A DNA stretch of 64,000 bases from Hordeum vulgare subsp. vulgare (Eukaryota; Streptophyta; Magnoliopsida; Poales; Poaceae), in NCBI RefSeq assembly GCF_904849725.1, contig NC_058518.1:213106741-213170740 (forward strand), given 5' to 3'. The position numbers were made by a program, and so were the translations under genes. How positions within the stretch are numbered: the stretch's first letter is position 1; each line of letters begins with the position of its first letter. Shown piece by piece: positions 24,301-36,300 of this stretch. The notes beneath the pieces were generated by a model. That model made no database searches. It saw only the letters and a list, made by a program, of their open reading frames with translations, and was not told the DNA's origin.

Positions 24301-27300
24301 AAAAGAAGTCCAGACAATCTTATAGAAAACAACAAGGGCAAGTAGGCCACAAAAGTTGCATAGAAAGGATCAGGACCGGAGAAAGGCTGACGGACTAAGA
24401 TATGGTGGACTCCCATGGCATGGGAAAACACAAAATATCAACGGATTTGGTGGACGCAGCGGAAAACAAAGAAAACTAGAAAACACCCACTAGATTAGGG
24501 ATGATGGCAGCGAAAGAGAAAAAAAAAATCATGGCGGCGAAGGCAATTCCAACCAGAGTGTGCGTGAGACGGTCCTGACTGTGTAGAAGGTGGTTGCTCA
24601 GTGCGGAAAGCCTGAGTCACAATACCAGCAGTACCCGTCGAGGAAAACCTGAAGCAGCGAGCAGACGCTTAAGTCTCAGAATATCTTGCTCAGTCAAAGC
24701 GATGGCTGAAGCTGTCGAGGTAGATGACGAAGTCTCTGTAGATGGTGATTGCGCCTGGCGCAAGTGTTTCTTCTTCGTGTAGCAGTGGGACTCAATATGA
24801 CCATCATGGTTGCAGTAGCCACAATGTGGACGGAGGCGATCTGAGCCTCCAGAAGGAGTGGGCAAGAGCGGCGGAGCACTCGAGTGAGAAGGGGTCGGTG
24901 CAGTAGGTGGCGTAGAAGTAGCCCGAGCAGCGAGCACCGAGGGAACCTCCAGCAAACCAGCACCACGTAAGCGAGTCTCCTCAGCACGAATCTCAGAAAG
25001 CGCCTTCATGAGAGAAATACGGCCACGAGCAAACAACTGAGCACGTCGGGACTCAAACTCCTTACGGAGCCGAGACAGGAACTCGTAGACGCGATGAAAC
25101 TCCAAGTTGGCCTGGACAGCCTGGCAACAGGGGCAAGTACGACAACCAGCAGCGCGGAGAGAATCGAGCTGGCGCCAGATAGCAGAACTCTGTGCATAGA
25201 AGTCATCAACAGTAGAGTCACCCTGTTGAAGAGCATGCTCCTGACGAACCACGGAGAAGTATAAGGCATCACCAGAGGGCGCATAGCGCTGACGAAGGCG
25301 AGTCCGCATCTCAAAGGCAGTAGGAAGGCCCAAAAACTCAGAGGCAAACTGAGTCAGAACACTAGCAGTGAGAACAGCTGCAGCACGAGCATCATCATCA
25401 AGCCACTGGGTGTAAGCGGACAGAGCACCGTGATACAGCTAAAGAGCCTCCTCATAAGCCAAGACCTTCTCATCATAAGCACTCACAGCGGCCTCGTCAG
25501 CAAGCTTAGCCGCATCCTTTGTGGTCTGAGGAGCATCCGCAGGAAGAGCCGGTGGAGTCGGCGGAGTAGGAGCCATGGGAGGAACTGGACATGGCGGTCA
25601 TACCTCGTCAGAAAGAAAACCCCATAGACGGATGGCACGCATGTGAATGCGCATGAAGCCAATGAACTCGGTGTAGTTAGCGCCATCAAAGATCACCGGA
25701 CAATGAGGAACAACAACGTAGCCGAATGCAGCAGACATTTTTTTTTTAGGAACGGCGGCTGGCAGCAGTGACTTAGCGGCGGCTGGTGGATCAGTTTTCA
25801 CGTGGAGGAAGCGGCGGCTGTTAGCCGTACCGAGAGCAGCAACAGCTCGTGGATCGGTAACAGTGGCGGCTATTACGTGCTGAGAGCAGCAACAGCTTGT
25901 GGATCGGAAACAGCGGCGGCTGTTACGCGTACTGAGAGCAGCAGCAGCTTTGTGGATCGGTAACAGCGGCGGCCTCCGGATTTAGACGCGTATGAGCCGC
26001 CTCCTGTCCCGAGCGGAAAGAAGACCCGGATTCGATCCCGTCTGGATCGATCCGAGCTGGAGCGGGAGACGTCCTGGAGAAACGAGATCCGAGCTGGAGC
26101 GGGACGAGAGACCAAAGCTGGCGGCGGATAGCAGCGAGATGTCACGGGCCGAGCTGGAGACGCGGCTGCAGCACGAGCACGACGCGGGAGGAAGCGTCGG
26201 CGAGAAAGGCTGCAGCGAGAGCGTCGGGAAGGAGGAAAAATAGCACGAGTTGCGCGTGCGAAAAAAGAACCTATGGCTCTAATACCATGTTGGAAAAGCA
26301 ACTTATCTGTATTGAAGGCCCAAGGGGCATATATATATTACACATAACTTGAGGTGCAAGGAAAGTAAACATAGACTAATAAGGACTCCTAGACTAATAC
26401 TAATAGACTAATAAGGACTCCTAGACTAATACTAATACTTCCTAACAGATCTAACTTAGCCCTCAAGGAAAAACTAAACTGATTACAATCTGGACTCTTT
26501 CTCTCTTTATCTAAACAGACTCTGAAAGCTAATTGGATTCTGACTCAAACTGAAAGCCACGGGAAACAGAGTTTCCCTGCTACTCACTCCCCCTATGGTG
26601 GTTCCTTTGCTGTATTATTGTGGGCCCTAAGGCTATAAGTCTGGCTGCACATAACATCACTTCTCTCCTCGAAAAGCAGCTCGTCCTTGTTAGAGTTACT
26701 AGTAAATGTGCCCGTGCGTTGCAACGGGAGAAAAAAATCACATGCGCTATCTTCCTTACACATAGGTCCACATCGCTTACTTGTGAGGGTATATGGCTGT
26801 CTATCCATATTCAAGTTAAGAAATATCACAATGCAGATCATTTATACATGAAAAATTCAACCTTTAAAGAAAATGAGGTGAAAGAGTGAACTTTTGGAAT
26901 AAACGTAAAAGCGAATTGCCTTTTGGGGCAATGTATTACTAAAATATCAATGTATTATTAAAATATCCTTACAACTTAAGATGTGATCATGAGAAAACAA
27001 AGTTGAAGAATTCATTTTTTATCAAGAAAAGAAGGAGAGAACAATGCTCAAAACTGCAAATGTGAGATTGTAGACAACACACAAATTATCAATCACTTGA
27101 TCTAGTTTGGTCGCCTTATTCCAACTAAAGAATATTATATACCAATGAGGTCAATCTCCATGTTGTACCAAATTATCAATTCATCAACTAATTTTAAAAA
27201 TCTAACTGGTGATGAACTAAATGATTCACACAAAGAGCTGCAATTAGAGGAAGTGGATAAGAATGGCAATTAATATAAATGGCAAACAACATTCTAACAA

Positions 27301-30300
27301 AAAAGTACAATACTTATAGACACGGGTAACAAATTTGGAATTTATAATTTGATTGAATGGAAAAAAACCTCCGCTTTATCGGTGATGCCAATCCTGAAAT
27401 AAGATGACAACTTGAAGGAAAGAGAAAAGCAATTTATTCGGAGCTCGTAGCTCATAACGCAAATTGTTGTTTCCAGTTTGACAGGTAGACATATACCAGT
27501 TTCCCTTACATGTGTGCCCCTTCAAAATATTGCATTGCTCTCATTACCAAACATAGGATGTCAAATATTTAACCTGCAAACCAAAACATGTTACAATATC
27601 TATGAAGAGTTGCATCTACTTCATTTCAATGCGATATTAATTAGGAGGTAGTAGCATGCAACATTTACAAATAAAAGTTTTGCAGTGCGCCAAGGGCCTC
27701 TTCAAAATTTCGTTAAGCTGAATCTTATCGTACTTGCCGGCACCTCCTTTTGGTCCTTCTCATCGGATTCCATCTGAGATGGCTACATGGCCGCCTGGAT
27801 GATCATCAAATCGACTCAAGTTATTAACAGCAAGCCTTTGTCTCCTCTCATCTCAACAGATTGTGAATTTGATTTCACAAAATTATATTTCCAAAACATA
27901 TCCTGAATATTTGATGATCTTGTACTAACTATATAGTATGATAGAACTACAAAAAGAAAAGTATGACGCCGATAGACTGACCAACCCGTTCTTGGCTTGT
28001 TCACTCTGTTTGCTCTACACCGCGGATTACATTTACATTCTCATAGTATCATTTCAAATGTCTCACGAATTAACATCACAGAACTTCTCTTGAAAAATAT
28101 GAGGTCATGCAGGATGCAACTAACCTTGGGTCGTCAGGGAAACCGAGCAAGATGTGTTATCCGCGGCCATGTCCTTGGCCGACCTCTTCTGTTGCTCCGT
28201 TCTAGCCCAATCATCAGTTAACTCCAACCACACCAACCCTCTTGAATTCGAACTCTGATCCACCACCATGGGTCACTGTCAGCAGCTCCTCGCAGCGTGC
28301 TGACACAAAACCCGCCGCTGTCGTCGGAATCTTCTAGCTGCACTCAATAAAAAATTCAGTGTCGAACAGGCACACAAATACCTTTAAAGTAATTTCCTTG
28401 TACAAATAGGCAAGTAGGAGAAACTTACAGGGAGCAGGTTGTACTGACCAACATCTAAAAACTGACATATCTTTGATGAAGCTACATAACTTTACATACA
28501 TCTACTAACTTATTATCCTATGATCAAGTGTTACTTTCCCTAGATGATTAACCTGGAACAGATGACAATAAATACGATCAGTGCCGGTACCAATAATCAG
28601 TACACATATCTAAAATTTTCTCTCTTAAGGAGCGCAAAAAACATGACAGAACATCACATAACTAATCCAAACCATATCTCCCTGTACAAAATTGCCACAA
28701 GCAGAGTAAAGAACATCACACACAGCAACAGGATATGATACAAATCCCCATCTTAACTGTTTCAAAATTTCTCTAGTTGAACCCATCGCATACATTGGAA
28801 AAGATGCTAAGTAACGTGTTCACACACTGACAATTATTCAAATCAGGGCAAAGATGAGTAGATCAATTGTAGCACCTTCAGATTTGGTAAATATTCTGTT
28901 GGTATATTCATCTAGTTCTGCTGCCTTCGTCCAGAAAAAAGGGTAATCACACCCGATGACATGAAGGCATTAGCAGATGGGTGGATGCCTTAGGGATGTG
29001 TGGGGAGGGATACCTCAGTCGGAGAAGCAATAGCTTGCGGAACTGCCGGAAACGCGGGTGCAACAACGGAGCGTGGTGCCGAACTTACCATCGATAGATC
29101 ACGACCGCTTGCCATGTGCGACCACATCCACCACGCTGGCTTCAGATTACCACTGGAGCACCGGGGAGGAGGCTGGCAGGAGCTTCGGGAGGCCTTGTGT
29201 AGCAGGAGCTCGAGGAGGCCAGAAGCCTGAGGTGAGGTCGAATTGAATTTCCACCTCCACGGAGACCTCCGCGTGCACAAAAGGACACCGTTGCTGCAGA
29301 CCTCCCCGAGGGCAGAGGCAGGAGGTGGCTTGCGGCTGCGCTGGAGGCAAACTCCGAGGGGGAGGCGTTGCACATCCAGCGCGGGAGCGGCGGGGATGGG
29401 TTGCCCGCGGCCGGATCTCGCTAGATTCGAGCACGGACGACTCGTGCTGGTGGCCCTGGAGCTCCTGGTATCTTGAAGAGAGGGAGTTGTGAGGAAGAGA
29501 GAAGAAGAAGGGAGAGAGAGATGTGCTGCTGATCTGCTCGTCCGGCAAGGGTTCGGTCACCGACTGCGACGCGAGGTGGAGGAGGTCCGGCCGGCGCGGT
29601 CGGGAGTAGGAGGGAGCTCGGGGAAGTGGCGGCGAGCGTGGTTCTGGCTGGATCGGCCTCGAATGGGTTTTCCAGGGCCACATCTGGGTCTCAACGGGCC
29701 GTGGACTCGCCCCGAAGCAGCTGTGCGAAACGTTTTTTAACTTATTTACTGGACTGCGGGTTTATTCAGCCAAACGACAGGGACTTTTTTGTAAAAATGC
29801 TGTGGCGGAAATTCCGACAGAAGCAATAGCCGCTTTATTATTAGGTAAAGATAATATAAGTCATGTACCCTTTTGTATTTATCCCAACATATAAGGGGTT
29901 TCCTGCATATAGTCCACCACCTGTACATGTATATATACTGGCTTATGGCCTCATGGGAATACAAGTTGCTTTCCTAACAGTCCTCGAGCTGGACGGAAGG
30001 AAAACGAGCAGCGAACTCGTTCAATGGCTCCCAGGCTGCGTCCTCTTCAGAAGTACCCACCCATTGGACTAAGACCTGGTTGATACCACGGCGGAGGGGT
30101 CCTGAAGAGCTTTGGCGGGGGCAGGTACGACACGTCCATCTTCAATCTGAGGCAATGCAGGAGTAGTTGCGGGAGGATCCCATGGAACTTCTTGAGCAGG
30201 CTAACATGAAACACGTCATGTAAACGTGTACCAACAGGAAGGGCAAGTTTGTATGCCACTGAGCCAATGTGCTCGAGTACTTGAAATGGCCCATAGAAAC

Positions 30301-33300
30301 GAGGTGCCAACTTGCCCCGCTTGTGCCCTGGTAGAGATTTTGCTGGCCGATGCTGAAGTCGAAGCCATGTCCACTCGCCAATGTCAAAGGAGAGATCGCG
30401 ATGCCTACTGTCATAGTAGTGCTTGGACCGTTGCTGGGCCTGAAGTGACCGCTCGCGCACATCACGGAGGAAAGAATCACGGTCCTGAATCCCGATGGCA
30501 CCCGCACCCATTGGGTGCGGGTAGAGCTCAACCAAACCCGCACCCATGTCCTCAAATTTTAACCACACCCGTACCCACACTCGCGTCTGTGTACAAATTT
30601 TATACCATACCCGCACCCATGTGGGTATTAAAAACCCACGGGTAAACCCACCAAAAAAACTCAACATGATATACTATGATGTATATGAAAATAACAACAC
30701 TATGTAATTCGAAAATAACATTAATGCAGAGGCTGCAGCCCAACATAAGGTGCATAGAAGCATATCAAATATATATGGTTCTAACTTCGGCCAATACATA
30801 TGCAAAACAATCACATGGCATGCCAGGTTCAACTTCAGAAGTCCGCAATTTAACGATGTTCCTCAGAGGCGCCGTTCGTCGCGTGTGGCCTGGGAGGGTT
30901 GCGGTGTTTGCGCCGGTGTGGGTCCTTGAGAAGGCGCCCGCCCGTCTTGGGAGTTTGCCACGCCACCCGTAGGCCGCGCGGCTCCGTCCCTAGACGCACC
31001 GGCGCGCGGACCGCTGTTGTGGCTGCAAACAGTGCTGCTCGCTTGGGTTTGTTCACCGGAGTGTCGTGGAGGCTCATGACCTCTGCTTCCTCCGGCCATG
31101 CCCGCACCGTCGCGTGCCTGCGTAGTCGCAGGCATATCGGATGCGGGTGGATCAGCCGTCGTTGCACCCCTTCTCTTGGGAGCCATGGCGGTGATGAAAC
31201 TGACGCGCTGATGCTAGATCAGGTTAGCGCACCCTCGACCCCCCTACCTGGCGCGCCAAAGATGTCGGGCGCAACGAAGCACAAGACACCTATGGGACCG
31301 AGAGGATCCCTTACGGTTCGGCGGGGGGAGAGGGTTGCACCAAGAGCAGAGCTAACAATCGAGCGCGAGGGGAGATTTACCCAGGTTCGGGCCGCTTGGG
31401 AGCGTAATACCCTACTCCTGCTTTGTGTGTATTGAGAGTTCTAGGGTTCGGACTACAGGAGCGCCATGCATGCAAGGCAGCTACGTACTGTGCGTCTAAA
31501 CCTCCAGGGTTCGATAGTCTGGATCCTGGATCCCCTTTAAGCTACGCCTTGGGCCTCCTTTTATAGGTCAAAGGGGTCACCAACAGTGGCGCAACAGGGC
31601 ACCCACGGGGTGCACAGTGATACAGTGCACCTACGCGGCGTACGACTAGTACAGTGTTGCTGGCGTCTTAAGACAGACGCATTAAATGCTTCATCAGGCG
31701 CCCCTGACATGGAATAGGGACGCGTTCCATCGGCGCTGTTCACCCCCAGATGTCGCTCGACACATATCCTGGAGGATCGACACGTACCAAGGAAAAAGGG
31801 GACAGCCGGTCGCTGCGCTGGAGTGGCAACGATCTGGGACCTTGCCGGGAGCGCGTCTTGACGGGGCTTCGCTAGCTCCCCCGACAAGGATCTTGCCGGG
31901 GCCTCAGCCTTCGGTCTTCAGTCTTTTGGTCGTAGACTTGGTCGTCTTCGTGATTGCCTTCTGTAGTCTCCCGGCAAGCCTTGCTGCGGGTGTGGCTACA
32001 ACTGCCCGTGCACAAGTAAGGGGCACTAAAGGCCCAAACTTTAGTGCACCGACACATATTGTCTTTCCATTGACTATAGTACTCCCCATTGAGAATAGGC
32101 GCTCTACAACTAAGACTCCCCAAACTAGACACATCCATCTTCCTCCAATGGTGATGAAACCAAAGCTATGGAGACCAAAACTCTGATACCAATTGTGGGA
32201 TCACTAGATGAGACGTCTAAAGGTGGGTGATTAGACTAATTGACAAAATAGAAACCTAGCCTTTTCCCAAATTTAATAGTTGGCAAATTTTACCAATACT
32301 AGCAAGTCAAGCTCACCCTACACATGCAAGTCTATGAGTATAGCAGCGGAAAGTAAAGACATGCACATGTAAGAAAGGACTAGATGTAGGAAGATCAAAC
32401 GCAAAGATGACACTATGATTTTTGGCGTGGTTTCAATAGGTAGTGCTATCGTACTTCCACGTTGATGGAGACTTCAACCCACGGAGGGTAATGACTGTGC
32501 GAGTCCATGGAGGACTCCACCCACAAGGGGTCCACGAAGAAGCAACCTTGTCTATTCCAACACGGCTTACGTCCACGAAGGACTAGCCGCACTCGGGTAG
32601 ATCTTCATGAAGTAGGTGAGCTCCTTGCCCTTACAAACTTCTTGGTTCAACTCCACACGAAGTTGGAGGCTCCCAAGCAACACCTAACCAATTTAGGAGA
32701 CACCACTCTTCAAAAGGTAATAGATGTGGTAGTATGATGAACTCCTTACTCTTGCGCTTCATAAGATTGTCTCCTCAACTCTCGATCAATCTCTCACAGA
32801 TTTGGCTTGGGTAGAAAAGATTGATTGGGTGAAAAGCAACTTGGGGAGGCTAGAAATCAAGATCCATATGGTACGAATGGAATATCTTGATCTCAACACA
32901 TGAATAGGTGGCTCTCTCTTAGAAAAATGGATGCGACAAGTGTTGGTTCGTTATGAGTTCTTTCTCTGCGAATGAGAGGTAGGTGGAGGGGTATATATAG
33001 GCATCTCCAATAATCCAACCGTTACAACATTATTGTTCAACTCGGTGAAACCGAAGTAAAAACTCGGTTGCACCGACTAGTGCAAAATATGACAACTTTT
33101 GGCGTTTCAGTTAGATCAATATATAGATCTTGGAGGGTCCGATTTTGGCTGGCCTAGGCAGTTACCAGACTCGGTGTCACCGATTTCTGAAACTCAGAAA
33201 TTCTGATTCTTAGAAATAGGTATATAGGGAGTTGGTCACTGATTATCGGTCAGATCAAAATTGAACTTGGTGGTACCGAGACCTTAAGGTTTGGCATAGG

Positions 33301-36300
33301 ATCTGTCTAGTGTACAACTCGGTGTGGCCGATTTGGAAATGTTGGTGGCACCGAATTTGAACTTTAGGCTTTGGACAGAATATTTGTGAGAGAACTTCAT
33401 GAGTATTTTTGGTGGCTAATCTTTAAGCACTTGAGCAACTAGATCATCATAGACACCTCATCTCCTTTTAATAGTATTGGCTTTCCTATGGTCTCAAGTG
33501 TGATTTCTCACAAAATGCAAAATGTAGAGTCTTGAAGCTTGTTGCCGGTAGATGTTCCTTGCATCTAGGGGATCTCCTCTCCTTTTCTTGGGGCTTCTCG
33601 TCACACTCCTTAGCCAATCCTCTCTATGGACTTTATCTGAAATGAACTAGATAAAACTATTAGTCCAAGGGACAATGTATATTGTCATGAATTATTAAAA
33701 CCACCAAGGAAGCATATGTGCTTTTCATTATAGCAGTATTCTGGCCAACAAAGCCACTCCAGCCAGCGACGCGATCGGTCCCCTGTTAAGCAACGGAGAT
33801 ACATAGCAATGACCTTGTTGACCACCTCAGTTTGTCCGTCAGACTGCGGATGGAAAGCTGAACTCATGTGGAGTTGAACACCGGCCAATTTGAACAATTC
33901 CCGCGAAAAAGCACTAGTGAAAACAGGAGCCCGATCGCTAATAATTGACTGTGGAAGACCATGAAGGCGTATGATCCCCTCAAAGAATACACGTGCCACC
34001 GAACTGACGGTATAGGGATGTTGCAGCGGAATGAAGTGTGCGTACGTGGAAAAGCGATCGACGACAGACAGGATCATAGACTTGCCATGCACACACGGCA
34101 GGGCCTTCACAAAATCCATGGAGGTATAAGCCCGCACAATGGAGGGAGCCGTCAATGACTGAAGAAGGCCACCAGGGTGAAGGGTCTCTGTCTTGTTGCG
34201 CTGGCAGATGGAACAAGTACGCACCAGATCAGCAACGAGGCGACGATCACTCGGCACATGGAAGTCGGCACGAAGGCGCTGTAGTTTCTTCTGAACACCC
34301 TCATGAGCCGCGTGGGCGTATTTGAGGATTGCAACTAATACCGGGGACGTCTCTAGAACATGAACACGACGTCCATGGAGAATCAAGTTATTAACACAAC
34401 TCCATGGGCCAGCTAGCTCGCATGCTAAGATAATGTCACGGATGGCTGAGAGCTCGGGGGAGGCGCTAATCTCCTGCCTTATATCCTCGAAGATGGAAAA
34501 CAGAGGCAGTGACAAAGCACAAATCATTGAAAAAGCATCGGCATCACGGCGAGACAGGGCGTCGACAACGATATTCAGGCGGCCTCGCCGACATTCAGAC
34601 AATGAAGTCAAATCAGAACAGCTTGTTGACCCATTGGTGCTGCGGGATCGTCGAGAGTCGCTAGTCGAGGAGAAACTTCAAGTTGTAGTGGTCAGTGCGA
34701 ACGGTGAAAGCATGACCCCGCAGGTACGGTCGCCAATGGCGAACAGCCTGAACCAGACGATGAGCTCCCTCTCATATGCAGCTAGCTTAGCATGGCGAGG
34801 GGCGTGGGCCGGCTGAAAAAACCAGGGGACCAACGCCTTGATGAAGGACAACACCGAATCCTGTACTTGAGGTTTCGCATTCAACAATGAAGCGGATGTT
34901 AAAGTCGGGTATGTGCCACTGGACCCTTGCCGAGGGCACGTTTGAGCTCTTGAAAGGCGTCCTCAGATTCGGCACACCAGCAGAACTCATCCTTAGTGAG
35001 TAGGCGAGTGAGAGGTGAGGCGATCAGCCCAAAGTCCTTGATGAATTTGCAATAGTAACCAACAAGACCTAGAAAACCACACAAGGCACGAACTGAACGT
35101 GGAGTCAGCCAATCAGCCACTGCACGCACCTTGTATGCGTCCATGGCCACCCCGTCACCAGAGATCACATGGCTCAGGTAAGCCACACTTTGGGTGCCGA
35201 ATGTGCACTTGTTGTGCTTGAGGAAAAGGACATGTCGCCGCAAGACCTGAAAGACAAGACGAAGGTGTCGCAGGTGCTCTGTCCTTGATGAGCTACAAAT
35301 CAATATGTCATCGAAAAAGACGAGGACAAAACAGCGAAGGAAAGGACGCAAGACGTCATTCATTAGAGCCTGGAATGTGGCCGGCGCATTGGTTAAGCCA
35401 AAAGGCATAACCAGAAACTCATAGTGACCGTCGTGAGTGCGAAAGGCCGTCTTGGCGACATCATCCGGGTGCATGTGCACTTGATGGTGTTAGGAAGTAT
35501 TAGTATTAGTCTAGGAGTCCTTATTAGTCTATTAGTATTAGTCTAGGAGTCCTTATTAGTCTATGTTTACTTTCCTTGCACCTTAAGTCATGTGTAATAT
35601 ATATATGCCCCCTTGGGCCTTCAATAAAGATAAGTTGCTTTCCTAACATGGTATTAGAGCTTAGGTTATTTTTTTCTCGCACGTCGCAACTCGTGCTCGT
35701 ACAGATCGATTTCGTATCTGTTAGAGTTGTGTTGAATATTATGTACAAGGTAGGTTATAGTTGGACTTGTAGTTGTATTGTGTTTAGATAGGACATGGAG
35801 TCGTGTCCAAGCACGACACTTGTATCCTAGGCCTCTCATATATAGCGGGGCTAGACACACGATGTAACATATGCCAACATAATAGCACAGGCGTGCAGGG
35901 GAGCCGGCGGCGTGTGCCGGCGCCCAGGGCGGCGAGCGGTATTGTGACGGTGTCACGGGGAGGAGCACCCGTAGTCATGCCTCGAGGATGTAGCCATATC
36001 GGTGAACCTCGTTAACAAATCTCGGTGTCGTGCTCGTGTGATTGCTTGGTCCTCGGATGATCGACGGAGTGCCTCGGATTTATTCTAACAAGTGGTATCA
36101 TGAGCTAGGTTGTTAAAAGGTTAAGATGTTGATCTAGAGGAGCTGCCGGTGATGATGGATTGTAAAGGATCGATGTCAGGCAGCGAGAAGCGATGGAAGT
36201 TGGCGGCAGATCGTGCGTGTAAGGATTGATCGGATTAGATTGATCCCGACGAGTTGCGTACGAGAGCAGGAGTCCTTGTCGTCTTGGAGTCGGCGAGATG

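Larger units (their letters stand above)
23596..26656 (-). repeat. 3' LTR of the intron-7 gypsy element, split by a nested copia element
   Basis: Two pieces, 23596-23699 and 26453-26656, total 308 bp, the same as the intact LTR at 50527-50834. The break is an insertion with GATCT duplicated on both sides (23695-23699, 26448-26452). Confidence 0.93.

Noticed and set aside
30226..30645. 139-codon + strand frame
   Set aside because: It is the antisense of gypsy integrase codons that give clear family motifs on the - strand.
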